Below, in pieces: positions 18,619 to 28,652 of a DNA stretch of 64,000 nucleotides. The position numbers and the translations under genes were made by a program. Each line of letters starts with the position of its first letter. The stretch's first letter is position 1. The DNA is from Hymenobacter sp. (lineage in GTDB: Bacteria > Bacteroidota > Bacteroidia > Cytophagales > Hymenobacteraceae). Location of the stretch: contig JAQBNT010000082.1 of the NCBI GenBank assembly GCA_028288445.1, positions 20,180 through 84,179 of the forward strand, given 5' to 3'. The notes beneath the pieces are model-generated. The model was not told where the DNA came from. It made no database searches and worked only from the letters and a program-made list of their open reading frames with translations.

Positions 18619-21264
18619 ATGGCGGAAGGCGAAAAAATCATTCCGATTAACATCGAAGACGAGATGCGGGGCGCCTACATCGATTACTCGATGTCGGTTA
18701 TCATCTCCCGGGCCCTGCCCGATGTGCGCGACGGCCTGAAGCCCGTGCACCGCCGCGTGCTCTACGGCATGAGCGAGCTGGGCGTGGCTTACAACAAATC
18801 CTACAAAAAATCGGCTCGTATCGTGGGCGAGGTGCTGGGTAAGTATCACCCGCACGGCGACTCCTCGGTGTACGACACCATGGTGCGTATGGCCCAGGAC
18901 TGGAGCCTGCGCTACCCGCTGGTAGACGGCCAGGGCAACTTCGGCTCCGTCGATGGTGACTCGCCGGCTGCCATGCGCTACACCGAGGCCCGCCTCAAGC
19001 GCATTGCCGACGAAATGCTCGGCGACCTGGACAAGGACACGGTTGACTTCCAGCCCAACTTCGACGATTCCCTCGAAGAGCCCAGCGTGTTGCCCGCTAA
19101 ATTCCCCAATCTGCTGGTCAACGGCACGTCGGGCATTGCCGTGGGCATGGCCACCAACATGGCTCCGCACAACATGACGGAGGTCGTGAGCGGCATCATT
19201 GCCTACCTCGACAACCCCGACATCACGGTGGCCGAGCTCATGCAGTACGTCACGGCGCCCGACTTCCCCACCGGCGGCATCATCTACGGCTACGAAGGTG
19301 TGAAGCAGGCCTTTGAAACCGGCCGGGGCCGCGTAGTCATGCGTGCCAAAGCCACGTTCGAAACCTCTAAAACCGGCAAAGAGCAAATCGTAGTCACCGA
19401 AATTCCCTATATGGTGAACAAGGCGTCGATGATTGAAAAGACGGCAGCGCTCATCAACGACAAGAAGATTGAGGGCATTTCGGACATGCGCGACGAGTCG
19501 GACCGCGACGGCATGCGCATTGTCTACGACCTCAAGCGCGACGCCATGCCCAGCGTGGTGCTGAACAACCTCTACAAGTACACCCAGCTGCAAAGCTCCT
19601 TCGGTGTCAACAACGTGTGCCTGGTAAAAGGCCGTCCGATGACGCTGAACCTCCAGCAGCTCATTCAGTATTTCGTCGAGCACCGCGCCGAAGTCATCGT
19701 GCGCCGCACGCGCTACGAGCTGGCTGAAGCCCAGAAGCGCGCCCACATCCTCGAAGGCCTGCTCATCGCCCTCGACCACCTGGATGAGGTAATTGCCCTC
19801 ATCCGGGGCTCGCGCGACCCCGAAGTGGCCCGTGGCCAGCTCATCTCGCGTTTCGCGCTCAGCGAAGTGCAGTCCCGCGCCATTCTGGATATGCGCCTGC
19901 AGCGCCTCACCGGCCTGGAGCGCGACAAGATTGTGGCCGAATACAATGAGTTGATGAAGCTCGTCGATTACCTGAAATCGGTGCTTGAGTCGGACGTATT
20001 GCAGCGCGGCATCATCAAAACCGAGCTCGAAGATATCCGTGAGCGGTACGGTGATGCCCGCCGCACGGAAATCAACTACATCGGTGGCGATTTTTCGACC
20101 GAAGACATGATTGCCGACGAGGCTATGGTCATCACCATCTCGCGCGAAGGCTACATCAAGCGCACCAACCTCGATGAGTACCGGGCCCAGGGCCGGGGCG
20201 GCGCGGGTTCCCGCGGAGCCATCTCCAAAAAGGACGACTTCACGGAGCATCTCTTCGTGGCTACTACCCACGAGTACCTGCTGTTCTTCACGGAGCTTGG
20301 CCGCGTGTTCTGGCTTAAGGTGTACGAAGTTCCGGAAGGAGGGAAGGCCACCAAAGGCCTTCCCCTGCAGAACCTTATCGAGATTCCGCGTGAAGATAAA
20401 GTCCGCTCCGTACTCAACGTACGCGGCCTGAAAGACCCGGATTACCTCGAAAACACTTTCCTGATGTTCTGCACCGAGCAGGGCACGGTGAAGAAAACTC
20501 CGCTCGAAGCGTACTCACGCCCTCGTACCGCTGGTATCAACGCCATCACCATCAACGAAGGCGACCGCATTCTTGACGTGCAGTTGCTCGCGCCGAATTC
20601 GGAAGTCATTTTGGCCTCGCGGACTGGCCGGGCCGTGCGCTTCAACGAAAGTCAGGCCCGTTCGATGGGTCGCGCCGCCGCCGGTGTGCGCGGTATTCGC
20701 CTCGAAGATGTGCCGGGCAACCGCGTGGTGGGCATGGTCTGCGTATCCGACCCCACCCAGGAATTGCTGGTAGTGAGTGAAAATGGGTTTGGCAAGCGTA
20801 GCCAGCTCGATGGATTCCGGGTCACGAAGCGTGGGGGCAAAGGCGTGAAGGCCATGAAGCTTACTGATAAGACCGGTAATCTAGTGGCTATCAAGGATGT
20901 CAATGACTCCGACGACCTGATGATTATCAACAAGTCTGGCATCACGATCCGCCTGCGCATGAGTGATTTGCGTACCATTGGCCGCGCCACGCAAGGCGTA
21001 CGGTTGATTAAAATCAGCGGCAACGATGAAATTTCTTCGGTAGCCAAAGTAGCCGCTGAAGAGAAAGAGGAGGAAACCGAAGCAGTTATCCTTGCTACCA
21101 CCGAAGAAGGCGGGGCATTGGGTGTAGCTGCTATCAATGGTGCTGACAACGAGATTCTTGCTGATGATGCCGATGACGCTGACGAAACCGATGATGAGTT
21201 GGAAGAAGACAGCGACGACGAGGAAGATTCGGACGATGAGTCGGAATCTGACGACTTGGCATAA
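18619..21264 (+). CDS. gyrA: DNA gyrase subunit A
   Basis: [60 protein letters not shown]; very acidic C-tail. Confidence 0.97.
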   Translation: MAEGEKIIPINIEDEMRGAYIDYSMSVIISRALPDVRDGLKPVHRRVLYGMSELGVAYNKSYKKSARIVGEVLGKYHPHGDSSVYDTMVRMAQDWSLRYPLVDGQGNFGSVDGDSPAAMRYTEARLKRIADEMLGDLDKDTVDFQPNFDDSLEEPSVLPAKFPNLLVNGTSGIAVGMATNMAPHNMTEVVSGIIAYLDNPDITVAELMQYVTAPDFPTGGIIYGYEGVKQAFETGRGRVVMRAKATFETSKTGKEQIVVTEIPYMVNKASMIEKTAALINDKKIEGISDMRDESDRDGMRIVYDLKRDAMPSVVLNNLYKYTQLQSSFGVNNVCLVKGRPMTLNLQQLIQYFVEHRAEVIVRRTRYELAEAQKRAHILEGLLIALDHLDEVIALIRGSRDPEVARGQLISRFALSEVQSRAILDMRLQRLTGLERDKIVAEYNELMKLVDYLKSVLESDVLQRGIIKTELEDIRERYGDARRTEINYIGGDFSTEDMIADEAMVITISREGYIKRTNLDEYRAQGRGGAGSRGAISKKDDFTEHLFVATTHEYLLFFTELGRVFWLKVYEVPEGGKATKGLPLQNLIEIPREDKVRSVLNVRGLKDPDYLENTFLMFCTEQGTVKKTPLEAYSRPRTAGINAITINEGDRILDVQLLAPNSEVILASRTGRAVRFNESQARSMGRAAAGVRGIRLEDVPGNRVVGMVCVSDPTQELLVVSENGFGKRSQLDGFRVTKRGGKGVKAMKLTDKTGNLVAIKDVNDSDDLMIINKSGITIRLRMSDLRTIGRATQGVRLIKISGNDEISSVAKVAAEEKEEETEAVILATTEEGGALGVAAINGADNEILADDADDADETDDELEEDSDDEEDSDDESESDDLA

Positions 21265-21447
21265 TTGCTGAATAGGAGCGGGGCGGTCCATTTAGGTCGC
21301 CCCGTTTATTTTTGACGAACCCAAGGCTGGGAGCCCTCGTTTCCGGTTATGGGCCTTGTCCCAAAAATCACTTTTTTCATTTTTCCCGCCGTTATCAAAC
21401 CGGATGGTTTTCATCCAGTCCCTGAATTTCGACAAATTCCCGAACTC

Positions 21448-22605
21448 ATGAAGAAGACATTTCTGACGATTGCCGTTGCCGTTTCGCTGGCCGGTGGGTT
21501 GCCCTCGCTGGCGTACGCCCAAACTTCAGCCGTCACCAACGCCATTCTGAACCAGCGCTCCGGTCTGCTGGACAAAGCCCGCACGGACATTGACAAAGCC
21601 ATTGTGAATGAGAAAACAATGGGCAAAGCCAAAACCTGGTACACTCGTGGTGAAATCTATCAGGGTATGCTGGAAAGCCCTATTTACAGCAAGCAGTTAC
21701 AGCCGGGTGAAGGTGTTCAAAAAGCCTATGAGTCTTATAACAAGACCGTTGAGCTTGATACCAAGGATGGCGAGTTCGGCAAGCAGGCCGTGGCTAAAAT
21801 GGATGGTCTCTATGGCCGTGCGTTTAACGATGCCGTGAATAGCTACAATGCCAAAGAGTATGACAAGGCAATTGAGAGCTATAAGCTGGCTTCGAAAATT
21901 AAGCCCCAGGACACGACGGCCGTGCTTTACTCGGCGTACGCCTCGGAAGCAAAGCAGGACTACGCGGGAGCAAAAGCCAGCTATAACCAATTGCTGGGCA
22001 TGAATTATAAGTCGGTGACTTTATATTCACGTCTGCTCCAAATGGCAAAGCAGCAGAATGATAATGCGGAGGCGGCTAAGGTGTTGCAGCAGGCTCTGGT
22101 TGCATATCCCACAAATAAGGCCTTCATGTTGGAGGACCTAAACATGTCGCTTGCTAGCGGCAAAGGCGAGGATGCACTTGCCAAAATCAACAAGTCCATT
22201 ATTGCCGACCCAAGTAACTCGAACCTTTACGCTGTACGCGGTTCGATGTATGACCAGCAAAAGAAGACTGAGCTTGCAGTAGCAGACTACAAAAAGGCTG
22301 TGGAACTGGAGCCAAACAACTTTGATGCACAGTTTAACCTCGGTGTATATAATTACAACAAAGCCGCCGATGCATACACTAAGGCCAGCAAGATGGATTT
22401 GAAAACCTATCAGGCCTCGGGTAAGAAATTCGAAGCAGAAGGCAAAAAATACTTTGAGGCATCAGTTCCGTATTTTGAGAAAGCACTTCAGTTGCAACCC
22501 GACGACCGTAATACATTGTCTTCGCTGCAGAAAGTGTATTTTCGTCTCGGACGTACCGCTGATTCTGAGAGACTCAATGCAAAACTGCAGAGTCTGAAGA
22601 AGTAG
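21448..22605 (+). CDS. Tetratricopeptide repeat protein, exported
   Basis: Signal peptide MKKTFLTIAVAVSLAGGLPSLAYAQ followed by TPR-like repeats. Confidence 0.85.
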   Translation: MKKTFLTIAVAVSLAGGLPSLAYAQTSAVTNAILNQRSGLLDKARTDIDKAIVNEKTMGKAKTWYTRGEIYQGMLESPIYSKQLQPGEGVQKAYESYNKTVELDTKDGEFGKQAVAKMDGLYGRAFNDAVNSYNAKEYDKAIESYKLASKIKPQDTTAVLYSAYASEAKQDYAGAKASYNQLLGMNYKSVTLYSRLLQMAKQQNDNAEAAKVLQQALVAYPTNKAFMLEDLNMSLASGKGEDALAKINKSIIADPSNSNLYAVRGSMYDQQKKTELAVADYKKAVELEPNNFDAQFNLGVYNYNKAADAYTKASKMDLKTYQASGKKFEAEGKKYFEASVPYFEKALQLQPDDRNTLSSLQKVYFRLGRTADSERLNAKLQSLKK

Positions 22606-22620
22606 GGGGTATCCGGTATG

Positions 22621-22666
22621 CCAACGAAAAAAGGCCCGCATTTTAATGCGGGCCTTTTTTCGTTGG
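22621..22666. terminator. Bidirectional-type terminator
   Basis: 22-bp perfect arms CCAACGAAAAAAGGCCCGCATT/AATGCGGGCCTTTTTTCGTTGG. Confidence 0.88.
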
Positions 22667-23368
22667 CATCTTAGGAGGAAGGGTATTTCTCAAAACTTAT
22701 TTAACATAATATAAATTATAAGACAATAATATTTTGCCGATTTTTAAACAGTTTGTTTTGTTGATTTTCAGCTAGTGCTTAAACCCTACTGTTTAGAATC
22801 AGACCCACGTTAAGGTAGTAATCAATATTCCTCTTTGATGATTTATTGGCTCATATCCATTTGCACCGGATGATAATGGATGCAGGCGTATGATGGTACA
22901 TTGGCAAAATAGGTTTGCCTCATTCGGTGCCGAATAGATTCTTTTGCTCTGGAATCGGGATGTATATCTTTATGCTTCTTGCCTGTTGATTCTAAGTGGT
23001 CATAATTGCTGTTGATAGCGGTTTAAGGGAACACATAGCGCACGAGTTATCAAGGGCAGAATGATTAAATAATATAAAAAAGCACAAAAAATAGAAATTT
23101 TATATACTCTTTAGTGCTTAAAGCTATGGATTGCTCTGGCTTCCCCTTCACTAGTAGTTGCAAAAAGCATATTGCCTTATCTAAAAAATTAACAACAGTT
23201 TATACTCTCATTTTCACCCCATAAGTTGTATTGGCACATAACTTAAGAGGCTATAGACACTCAGAATCTTTTCGAATCTATTGATGAAACTTATATACTA
23301 AATTAGCAGTAACTAAGAGTGGTCATAACACAACACAAAGAGAAACATAGAGCTAGTTGAAGACCCCG

Positions 23369-23414
23369 GTCCATAAAAGTATAAAATTTACCCATATTTT
23401 TTACTTTTATGGAC
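23369..23414. promoter_or_regulatory. 13-bp perfect inverted repeat upstream of the orphan gene (candidate operator or hairpin)
   Basis: GTCCATAAAAGTA (23369-23381) and TACTTTTATGGAC (23402-23414), 20-nt spacer. Confidence 0.6.
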
Positions 23415-23456
23415 TAGATTTACGTAATTTTTTGAACCCAACTCCTCCTGAATACT

Positions 23457-24509
23457 ATGCCAAAACTGATTGACTACCCACGGACAAGTTATACCGGTGC
23501 CTGGGAACTGGCCGAAATTACTGATGATACAGGCGGAAAATGTACCATAGAGACAGCTGCACGAAAGCTAAACAGGAAAGTTAGCGGCTCTTTCAAAGCC
23601 ATAATTGGCTCTGCTGTCAAGTTTGGCCTTGTAACAAGTAAACGCGAGCTACTTACAACAACAACCTTATTCAAAAGAATTAAACACGCATATGATAAAC
23701 AGGAAGAACTAGTGTTTCACCGCGAAGCATTTCTTACCCCGCCCCTGTTTACTCAGATATGCCGGAAGTTTCGCTCCCGCGAACTCCCGGTTCAAATGCT
23801 TGACGTGATGCTTATCCGCGAGTTCGGTGTTGAAGAAATCAATGCTCAAGGCGTAGCAAAGGCATTCGTAGATGGCTGCAGGATGGTCGGGTTATTGGAT
23901 GAACACAACACTGTTGCAGACATTGACGCGCTGAATACCGGACAGGCAGCGAGGCGACAGTTAGCAAGCCCAGTGCCAAGCGTAAACGCGTTTCGGCCCG
24001 AAAGTAAAATTGCAAGTGATGTAATTTTTTCAGAATCAGCCAGTGCTACAGCCGACCCGGAAAAACCTGTAATCGAAAATTCCCAAAAAAGTACTGGTAC
24101 AGAAAATCAACTGATTGCCCCTCTTGATTTGGTAGACAACAGGTCCGCTACACCAACAGAAGCACCTAGCAAATCAACTAATAGGAGCACTGATGCGGTA
24201 GCCAACCTGTTTGGTTTCACGACACATCAGCCATTGGAGCCTGAACAAGAGAAAACAGAAGTAAAGGACATACCTACACAACCCAATAGTGCTGCTATAC
24301 AAAGGCATTCTAACCCAGACAACAATACTCAAGCTGAGTTATATCGTACACCAGCGGTACTTATGCCAACATCCCCGACCTCAAGACCGGGCTATCAGAT
24401 TCAAATCAGCGGTCCGGGAGTCACTACAGAACTCATAATCACTGAGGAGGACGATATTAGCCTAGCCATTGCCTTACTCGAGAAAATTCGCAGACAGCTA
24501 AAAAGCTGA
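23457..24509 (+). CDS. Hypothetical protein with conserved-looking N- and C-terminal blocks and a low-complexity linker
   Basis: Uninterrupted 350-codon ORF; N-terminus resembles winged-helix-like modules (KVSGSFKAIIGSAVKFGLV), C-terminus PGYQIQISGPGVTTELIITEEDDISLAIALLEKIRRQL. Confidence 0.75.
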   Translation: MPKLIDYPRTSYTGAWELAEITDDTGGKCTIETAARKLNRKVSGSFKAIIGSAVKFGLVTSKRELLTTTTLFKRIKHAYDKQEELVFHREAFLTPPLFTQICRKFRSRELPVQMLDVMLIREFGVEEINAQGVAKAFVDGCRMVGLLDEHNTVADIDALNTGQAARRQLASPVPSVNAFRPESKIASDVIFSESASATADPEKPVIENSQKSTGTENQLIAPLDLVDNRSATPTEAPSKSTNRSTDAVANLFGFTTHQPLEPEQEKTEVKDIPTQPNSAAIQRHSNPDNNTQAELYRTPAVLMPTSPTSRPGYQIQISGPGVTTELIITEEDDISLAIALLEKIRRQLKS

Positions 24510-24524
24510 TTTAGAAGGCAAAAC

Positions 24525-24577
24525 AATGTGCTGGTGAGTTGCGAGAGAAAATCACTCTGATAACTCACCAGCACATT
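24525..24577. terminator. Hairpin terminator at the end of the his operon (shared with the convergent orphan gene)
   Basis: 16-bp perfect arms AATGTGCTGGTGAGTT/AACTCACCAGCACATT. Confidence 0.8.
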
Positions 24578-24583
24578 ATGTAC

Positions 24584-25252
24584 TTAATTCTCTGTTAAAT
24601 GACGGGTATTGGGAAGCCGGTGTCGTTCTTGAAGGACATCAATAACCTGTGCGGTGGTAACACCAGAGGCTTCCAGCAGCACAAGCAGATGATATAACAA
24701 ATCAGCGACTTCTCCAGGAAGTGTAGCATAACTACCGGAAACGGCATCTATTACCGTTTCCACAGCTTCTTCACCTACTTTCTGAGCAATTTTGGCTATG
24801 CCTTTATTGAATAATGAAACGGTATACGAAGTCGGTGCCCGTTCTGGAAAACGGTGCCGCTCGGCAATGAGACGCTCAAGGCTGGCCAGAAAGCCAATGG
24901 GTGCCGCTGGGGCAATCAATTCACCGGCCTGCACGAAACAGCTTACGGTGCCCCGATGACACGTTGGCCCCGCCGGAAGCGCCCGTATGAGAACAGTATC
25001 CGCGTCGCAATCGATGTGCGTGCTCACCACCGTAAGAAAATTACCGCTTGATTCGCCTTTGGTCCAAAGTCGGTTTTTCGACCTTGAAAAGAAAGTAACC
25101 CGTCCCTCCTGCTGCGTTTTGTCCCAGGCTTCGGCATTGACATAACCGAGCATCAAAACTTGTCCGGTATCAGCATCCTGAACAATTGCCGGGGCCAGAC
25201 CCGTGGTTGCATCGAACCGAAGGCCAATAGGAGATGTGGAAGCAAAAGACAT
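24584..25252 (-). CDS. hisI: Bifunctional phosphoribosyl-AMP cyclohydrolase/phosphoribosyl-ATP pyrophosphatase
   Basis: VNAEAWDKTQQEGRVTFFSRSKNRLWTKGESSGN and C-terminal HisE domain. Confidence 0.95.
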   Translation of the reverse strand: MSFASTSPIGLRFDATTGLAPAIVQDADTGQVLMLGYVNAEAWDKTQQEGRVTFFSRSKNRLWTKGESSGNFLTVVSTHIDCDADTVLIRALPAGPTCHRGTVSCFVQAGELIAPAAPIGFLASLERLIAERHRFPERAPTSYTVSLFNKGIAKIAQKVGEEAVETVIDAVSGSYATLPGEVADLLYHLLVLLEASGVTTAQVIDVLQERHRLPNTRHLTEN

Positions 25253-25282
25253 TTCAGAAGTAAAAAACGGTGAAATACAGAA

Positions 25283-26038
25283 TTACAGCCGAACGGCAAT
25301 ACCAGCCGCATGCAAGTATTGCTTTAGCGCGGGCAAAGCGGTTTCGTTGAAGTGAAAAATGCTGGCAGCCAAGGCCGCATCTGCCCCACCCGCTTCAAAA
25401 ACGGCCGTGAAGTCAGAGGGCTGACCAGCACCGCCGGAGGCGATTACGGGCACGGAGACTGCGTCAGAGACGGCACGGGTCAGTTCCAGAGCGAAGCCGG
25501 CCTTGGTGCCGTCGTGGCTCATGGAAGTCAGCAAAAACTCCCCAGCTCCCAAATCGGCTGCCGTACGGCACCAATCTACCGCCTGCCGGCCGGTGGGCGT
25601 CGTGCCAGCACGCGTCATTACCTGCCACTCGCCTTCTACCAAACGGGCATCAACGGCTACAACAACGCATTGGGAACCGAAACGGCGGGCCAAGTCCGAA
25701 ATGAAAGCCGGCCGAGCCAGAGCAGCAGAGTTGATGGAAACCTTATCGGCCCCGCTGAGCAGCAGCGCTTCAACATCGGCCACGGTGCTGATACCCCCAC
25801 CCACGGTGAAAGGAATGTCCAAAACGCGGGCCACATCCCGCACCAGCTCCGTGAGGGGCTGGCGGCGCTGATTGGTTGCCGTAATGTCGAGAAATACCAA
25901 CTCGTCGGCACCTTCGTGCGCGTAGCGGGCAGCCAGTGCCACAGGGTCGCCCGCATCGCGCAGCCCTTCGAACTGAATGCCCTTGACGGTGCGCCCGTCG
26001 CGCACGTCCAAACAGGGAATAAGTCTTTTCTTAACCAC
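25283..26038 (-). CDS. hisF: Imidazole glycerol phosphate synthase subunit HisF
   Basis: [32 protein letters not shown]. Confidence 0.96.
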   Translation of the reverse strand: MVKKRLIPCLDVRDGRTVKGIQFEGLRDAGDPVALAARYAHEGADELVFLDITATNQRRQPLTELVRDVARVLDIPFTVGGGISTVADVEALLLSGADKVSINSAALARPAFISDLARRFGSQCVVVAVDARLVEGEWQVMTRAGTTPTGRQAVDWCRTAADLGAGEFLLTSMSHDGTKAGFALELTRAVSDAVSVPVIASGGAGQPSDFTAVFEAGGADAALAASIFHFNETALPALKQYLHAAGIAVRL

Positions 26039-26077
26039 AATGATAGCCGTTTAATGAATGTCGGGCAGCTGAATTTA

Positions 26078-26794
26078 CTACAGGAACCGCCGCAAATCGG
26101 CCAAGGATATGGTGCCTTCATAAAGCGCCTTGCCAATAATGGCCCCGTGCATGCCGGCTGCCGCGAGGAGTTCCAAGTCGCTGATTGTTGTGACGCCGCC
26201 ACTGGCGATAAAACGGGCCGCAGGGAATTGCTGCACCAGCGAACGATAGGTTGGCAAGGATGGTCCCTGCAGTAGGCCGTCTTTGCTCACGTCGGTACAG
26301 ATAAAGGTAGTCCCACCGACTGCCAGATAGTCGGCAATAAAGCCCGTCAGCGTCAGGACGCTCTGCTCGGCCCAGGCATTGATAACAATACGCTCCCCTT
26401 TATAATCGGCCCCCAGGAAAATGGTATCCGCCCCGTACTGCGCCAGCCAGGCTTGCACCGTGGCGGGCTCGCGCACGGCCAAGCTGCCGGCGGTGGCATG
26501 GGCAGCACCAGCAGCCAGCACCTGCGCCAGGGCAGCCTCGGTCTGAATACCGCCGCCGGCATCAATATCGAGGCTGGTTTGCCGGGCAATGGCTTCCAGC
26601 ACAGCCAGATTAACCGGATGGCCGGCGCGGGCACCGTCGAGGTCGACCAGGTGCAGGCGGCGCAAACCTGCATCTGCAAAACGCTGGGCAACGGCAATGG
26701 GGTCGGCATCATAGGTGGTTTGCCGGGCAAAATCGCCAGCGCTCAACCGCACGCATTGGCCATTGATGAGGTCGATAGCAGGAATAATTTCCAC
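26078..26794 (-). CDS. hisA: Phosphoribosylformimino-5-aminoimidazole carboxamide ribotide isomerase
   Basis: MEIIPAIDLINGQCVRLSAGDFARQTTYDADP. Confidence 0.96.
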   Translation of the reverse strand: MEIIPAIDLINGQCVRLSAGDFARQTTYDADPIAVAQRFADAGLRRLHLVDLDGARAGHPVNLAVLEAIARQTSLDIDAGGGIQTEAALAQVLAAGAAHATAGSLAVREPATVQAWLAQYGADTIFLGADYKGERIVINAWAEQSVLTLTGFIADYLAVGGTTFICTDVSKDGLLQGPSLPTYRSLVQQFPAARFIASGGVTTISDLELLAAAGMHGAIIGKALYEGTISLADLRRFL

Positions 26795-26828
26795 TGTGGT
26801 ATCGGTTTTCAGGATGAATTGACGCTGC

Positions 26829-27416
26829 TTATAGCGCCAGAAAATTGGCCAGAATACGCGTGCCTACAGGCCCGCTCTTTTCCGTGTGAAACTGCACACC
26901 GTAGAAGTTTTCGTGTTGCACTGCCGCACTGAATGGCCCGGGATGCGCGGCTTGGGCGATGGTATAGGGCCCCACGGGAGCATAATAGCTGTGCACGAAG
27001 TAGACGTGGTCGGCCTCGGTCAGCCCCGCCAGCAAAGGCCCGCGCATAGCCTGAAGGTTGTTCCAGCCCATGTGGGGAACTTTATGGGCTGTATCAGGGA
27101 CGAAGCGCTGGACCTGGAAGGGCAGTAGCCCGAGCATGGGGGTATCGTTTTCTTCGCTGTGCGTACCCAAAAGCTGCATTCCCAAACATATACCTAGAAA
27201 TGGCTGGGTTAAAGTCGGCAAAACCAGGTCGAGTCCCGCTTCACGCAAGGCTTGCATAGCCGATGATGCTTCGCCCTCGCCGGGAAAAAGCACTTTGTCG
27301 GCGCGGCGCAACACTTCAGGGTCAGCAGTCAGGACGGCTTGCGCCCCCAACCGCTCCAAGGCAAAGAGCACCGATTGCACATTTCCACCCTTGTAGTCTA
27401 CTACTGCAATTTCCAT
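26829..27416 (-). CDS. hisH: Imidazole glycerol phosphate synthase subunit HisH
   Basis: MEIAVVDYKGGNVQSVLFALERLG, PFLGICLGMQLLG. Confidence 0.96.
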   Translation of the reverse strand: MEIAVVDYKGGNVQSVLFALERLGAQAVLTADPEVLRRADKVLFPGEGEASSAMQALREAGLDLVLPTLTQPFLGICLGMQLLGTHSEENDTPMLGLLPFQVQRFVPDTAHKVPHMGWNNLQAMRGPLLAGLTEADHVYFVHSYYAPVGPYTIAQAAHPGPFSAAVQHENFYGVQFHTEKSGPVGTRILANFLAL

Positions 27417-27432
27417 AAGTAAAATCTAGTTA

Positions 27433-27482
27433 GTCCAAATGAATAATATCGTTTATTATTCATTTGGACAATAAACGATATT
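27433..27482. repeat. Overlapping inverted repeats in the hisB-hisH intergenic region
   Basis: Arms 27433-27448/27454-27469 (16 bp perfect) and 27445-27457/27470-27482 (13 bp perfect) share bases. Confidence 0.85.
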
Positions 27483-27497
27483 TTCCTAGCCTGCTGA

Positions 27498-28604
27498 CTA
27501 CAGAATTCCTTTGGTGCTGGGAATTGCGGCCGACTCGTCGCGCTGCAGCGCCATTTTAATGGCTTTGGCCACCGCCTTGAAAATGGCTTCAATCTTATGG
27601 TGCTCGTTGTCCCCTCGGCAGGAAATATTGAGCGTTGCCCGGGCATTATCGGTGAGAGACTTGAAGAAATGGAAAAACAGTTCGGTAGGCAAGTCCCCTA
27701 CCCGTTCACGCTTAAACTCGGCATCCCACACCAGCCAGGGCCGGCCAGAAAAGTCGATAGCCGCTTGGGCGAGAGCTTCGTCCATGGGCAGCAGAAAGCC
27801 GTAACGAGCCAGGCCGCGCTTGTCGCCCAAGGCCTGCGCGAAGGCAGTTCCAAGTGCCAAAGCTGTATCTTCCACAGTGTGATGCTCATCAATGTGCAAA
27901 TCACCTTTTACACTTATGTGTAAGTCGATTCCACTGTGGCGCCCAAGCTGCTCCAGCATGTGGTCGAAGAAACCTAAGCCTGTATGAATATCGGTTTGGC
28001 CGGTGCCGTCCAAATTTAAGCGGATGGCAATCTGGGTTTCATTAGTGTTGCGCTTAATAAATGCCACACGGGCCGGGTAGCGCAGGAAATGGTAGATGGC
28101 ATCCCAGCTAGTGGTGGTGAGGGCAGCGCGTGGGTCGGGCTCCTCTCCTATCAAAATGGATTGGCTGCCGAGGTTTTCCGCGAGCTGCACATCGGTGAGC
28201 CGGTCGCCGATGACGTAGGAGTTGGGCAGGTCATACTCGTTGGCAGGGTCGAGGTACTGGGCGAGCAGGCCCGTGCCGGGCTTGCGGGTGGGCAGGCCTT
28301 CGTGTGGAAAGCTACGGTCGATGTGCTCGGCAGCAAAATGCACGCCTTCATTCGATAGAATATCGCGCATCAACTGATGCGCCGGCCAGAAAGTCTCCTC
28401 CGGGAAGCTTGCCGTGCCCAGCCCGTCCTGGTTGGAAACCAGGACCAACTCGTACTCGGGCAAATCGCGGGCAATACGTGCCAACGCGCTGATGGCACCG
28501 GGCAGGAACTGAAACTTATCGGGCGTGAGGCCGTCAATTTGCTGGCTGGGCTGCGGCTCCACGAGAATGGTGCCGTCGCGGTCGATGAAAAGCGCCTTTT
28601 TCAA
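27498..28604 (-). CDS. hisB: Bifunctional histidinol-phosphatase/imidazoleglycerol-phosphate dehydratase
   Basis: N-terminal MKKALFIDRDGTILVEP HAD domain and C-terminal IGPD domain (GLGFFDHMLEQLGRHSG). Confidence 0.96.
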   Translation of the reverse strand: MKKALFIDRDGTILVEPQPSQQIDGLTPDKFQFLPGAISALARIARDLPEYELVLVSNQDGLGTASFPEETFWPAHQLMRDILSNEGVHFAAEHIDRSFPHEGLPTRKPGTGLLAQYLDPANEYDLPNSYVIGDRLTDVQLAENLGSQSILIGEEPDPRAALTTTSWDAIYHFLRYPARVAFIKRNTNETQIAIRLNLDGTGQTDIHTGLGFFDHMLEQLGRHSGIDLHISVKGDLHIDEHHTVEDTALALGTAFAQALGDKRGLARYGFLLPMDEALAQAAIDFSGRPWLVWDAEFKRERVGDLPTELFFHFFKSLTDNARATLNISCRGDNEHHKIEAIFKAVAKAIKMALQRDESAAIPSTKGIL

Positions 28605-28652
28605 CTCAATAAAATTAACGAGGTACGAGAAAAACGGGTGTTAGTCCGTTAT

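Noticed and set aside
18616-20271. 551-aa minus-strand ORF overlapping gyrA
   Set aside because: Antisense shadow ORF in GC-rich DNA; the plus strand is unmistakable GyrA and the antisense translation has no recognisable fold and is His/Val-rich.
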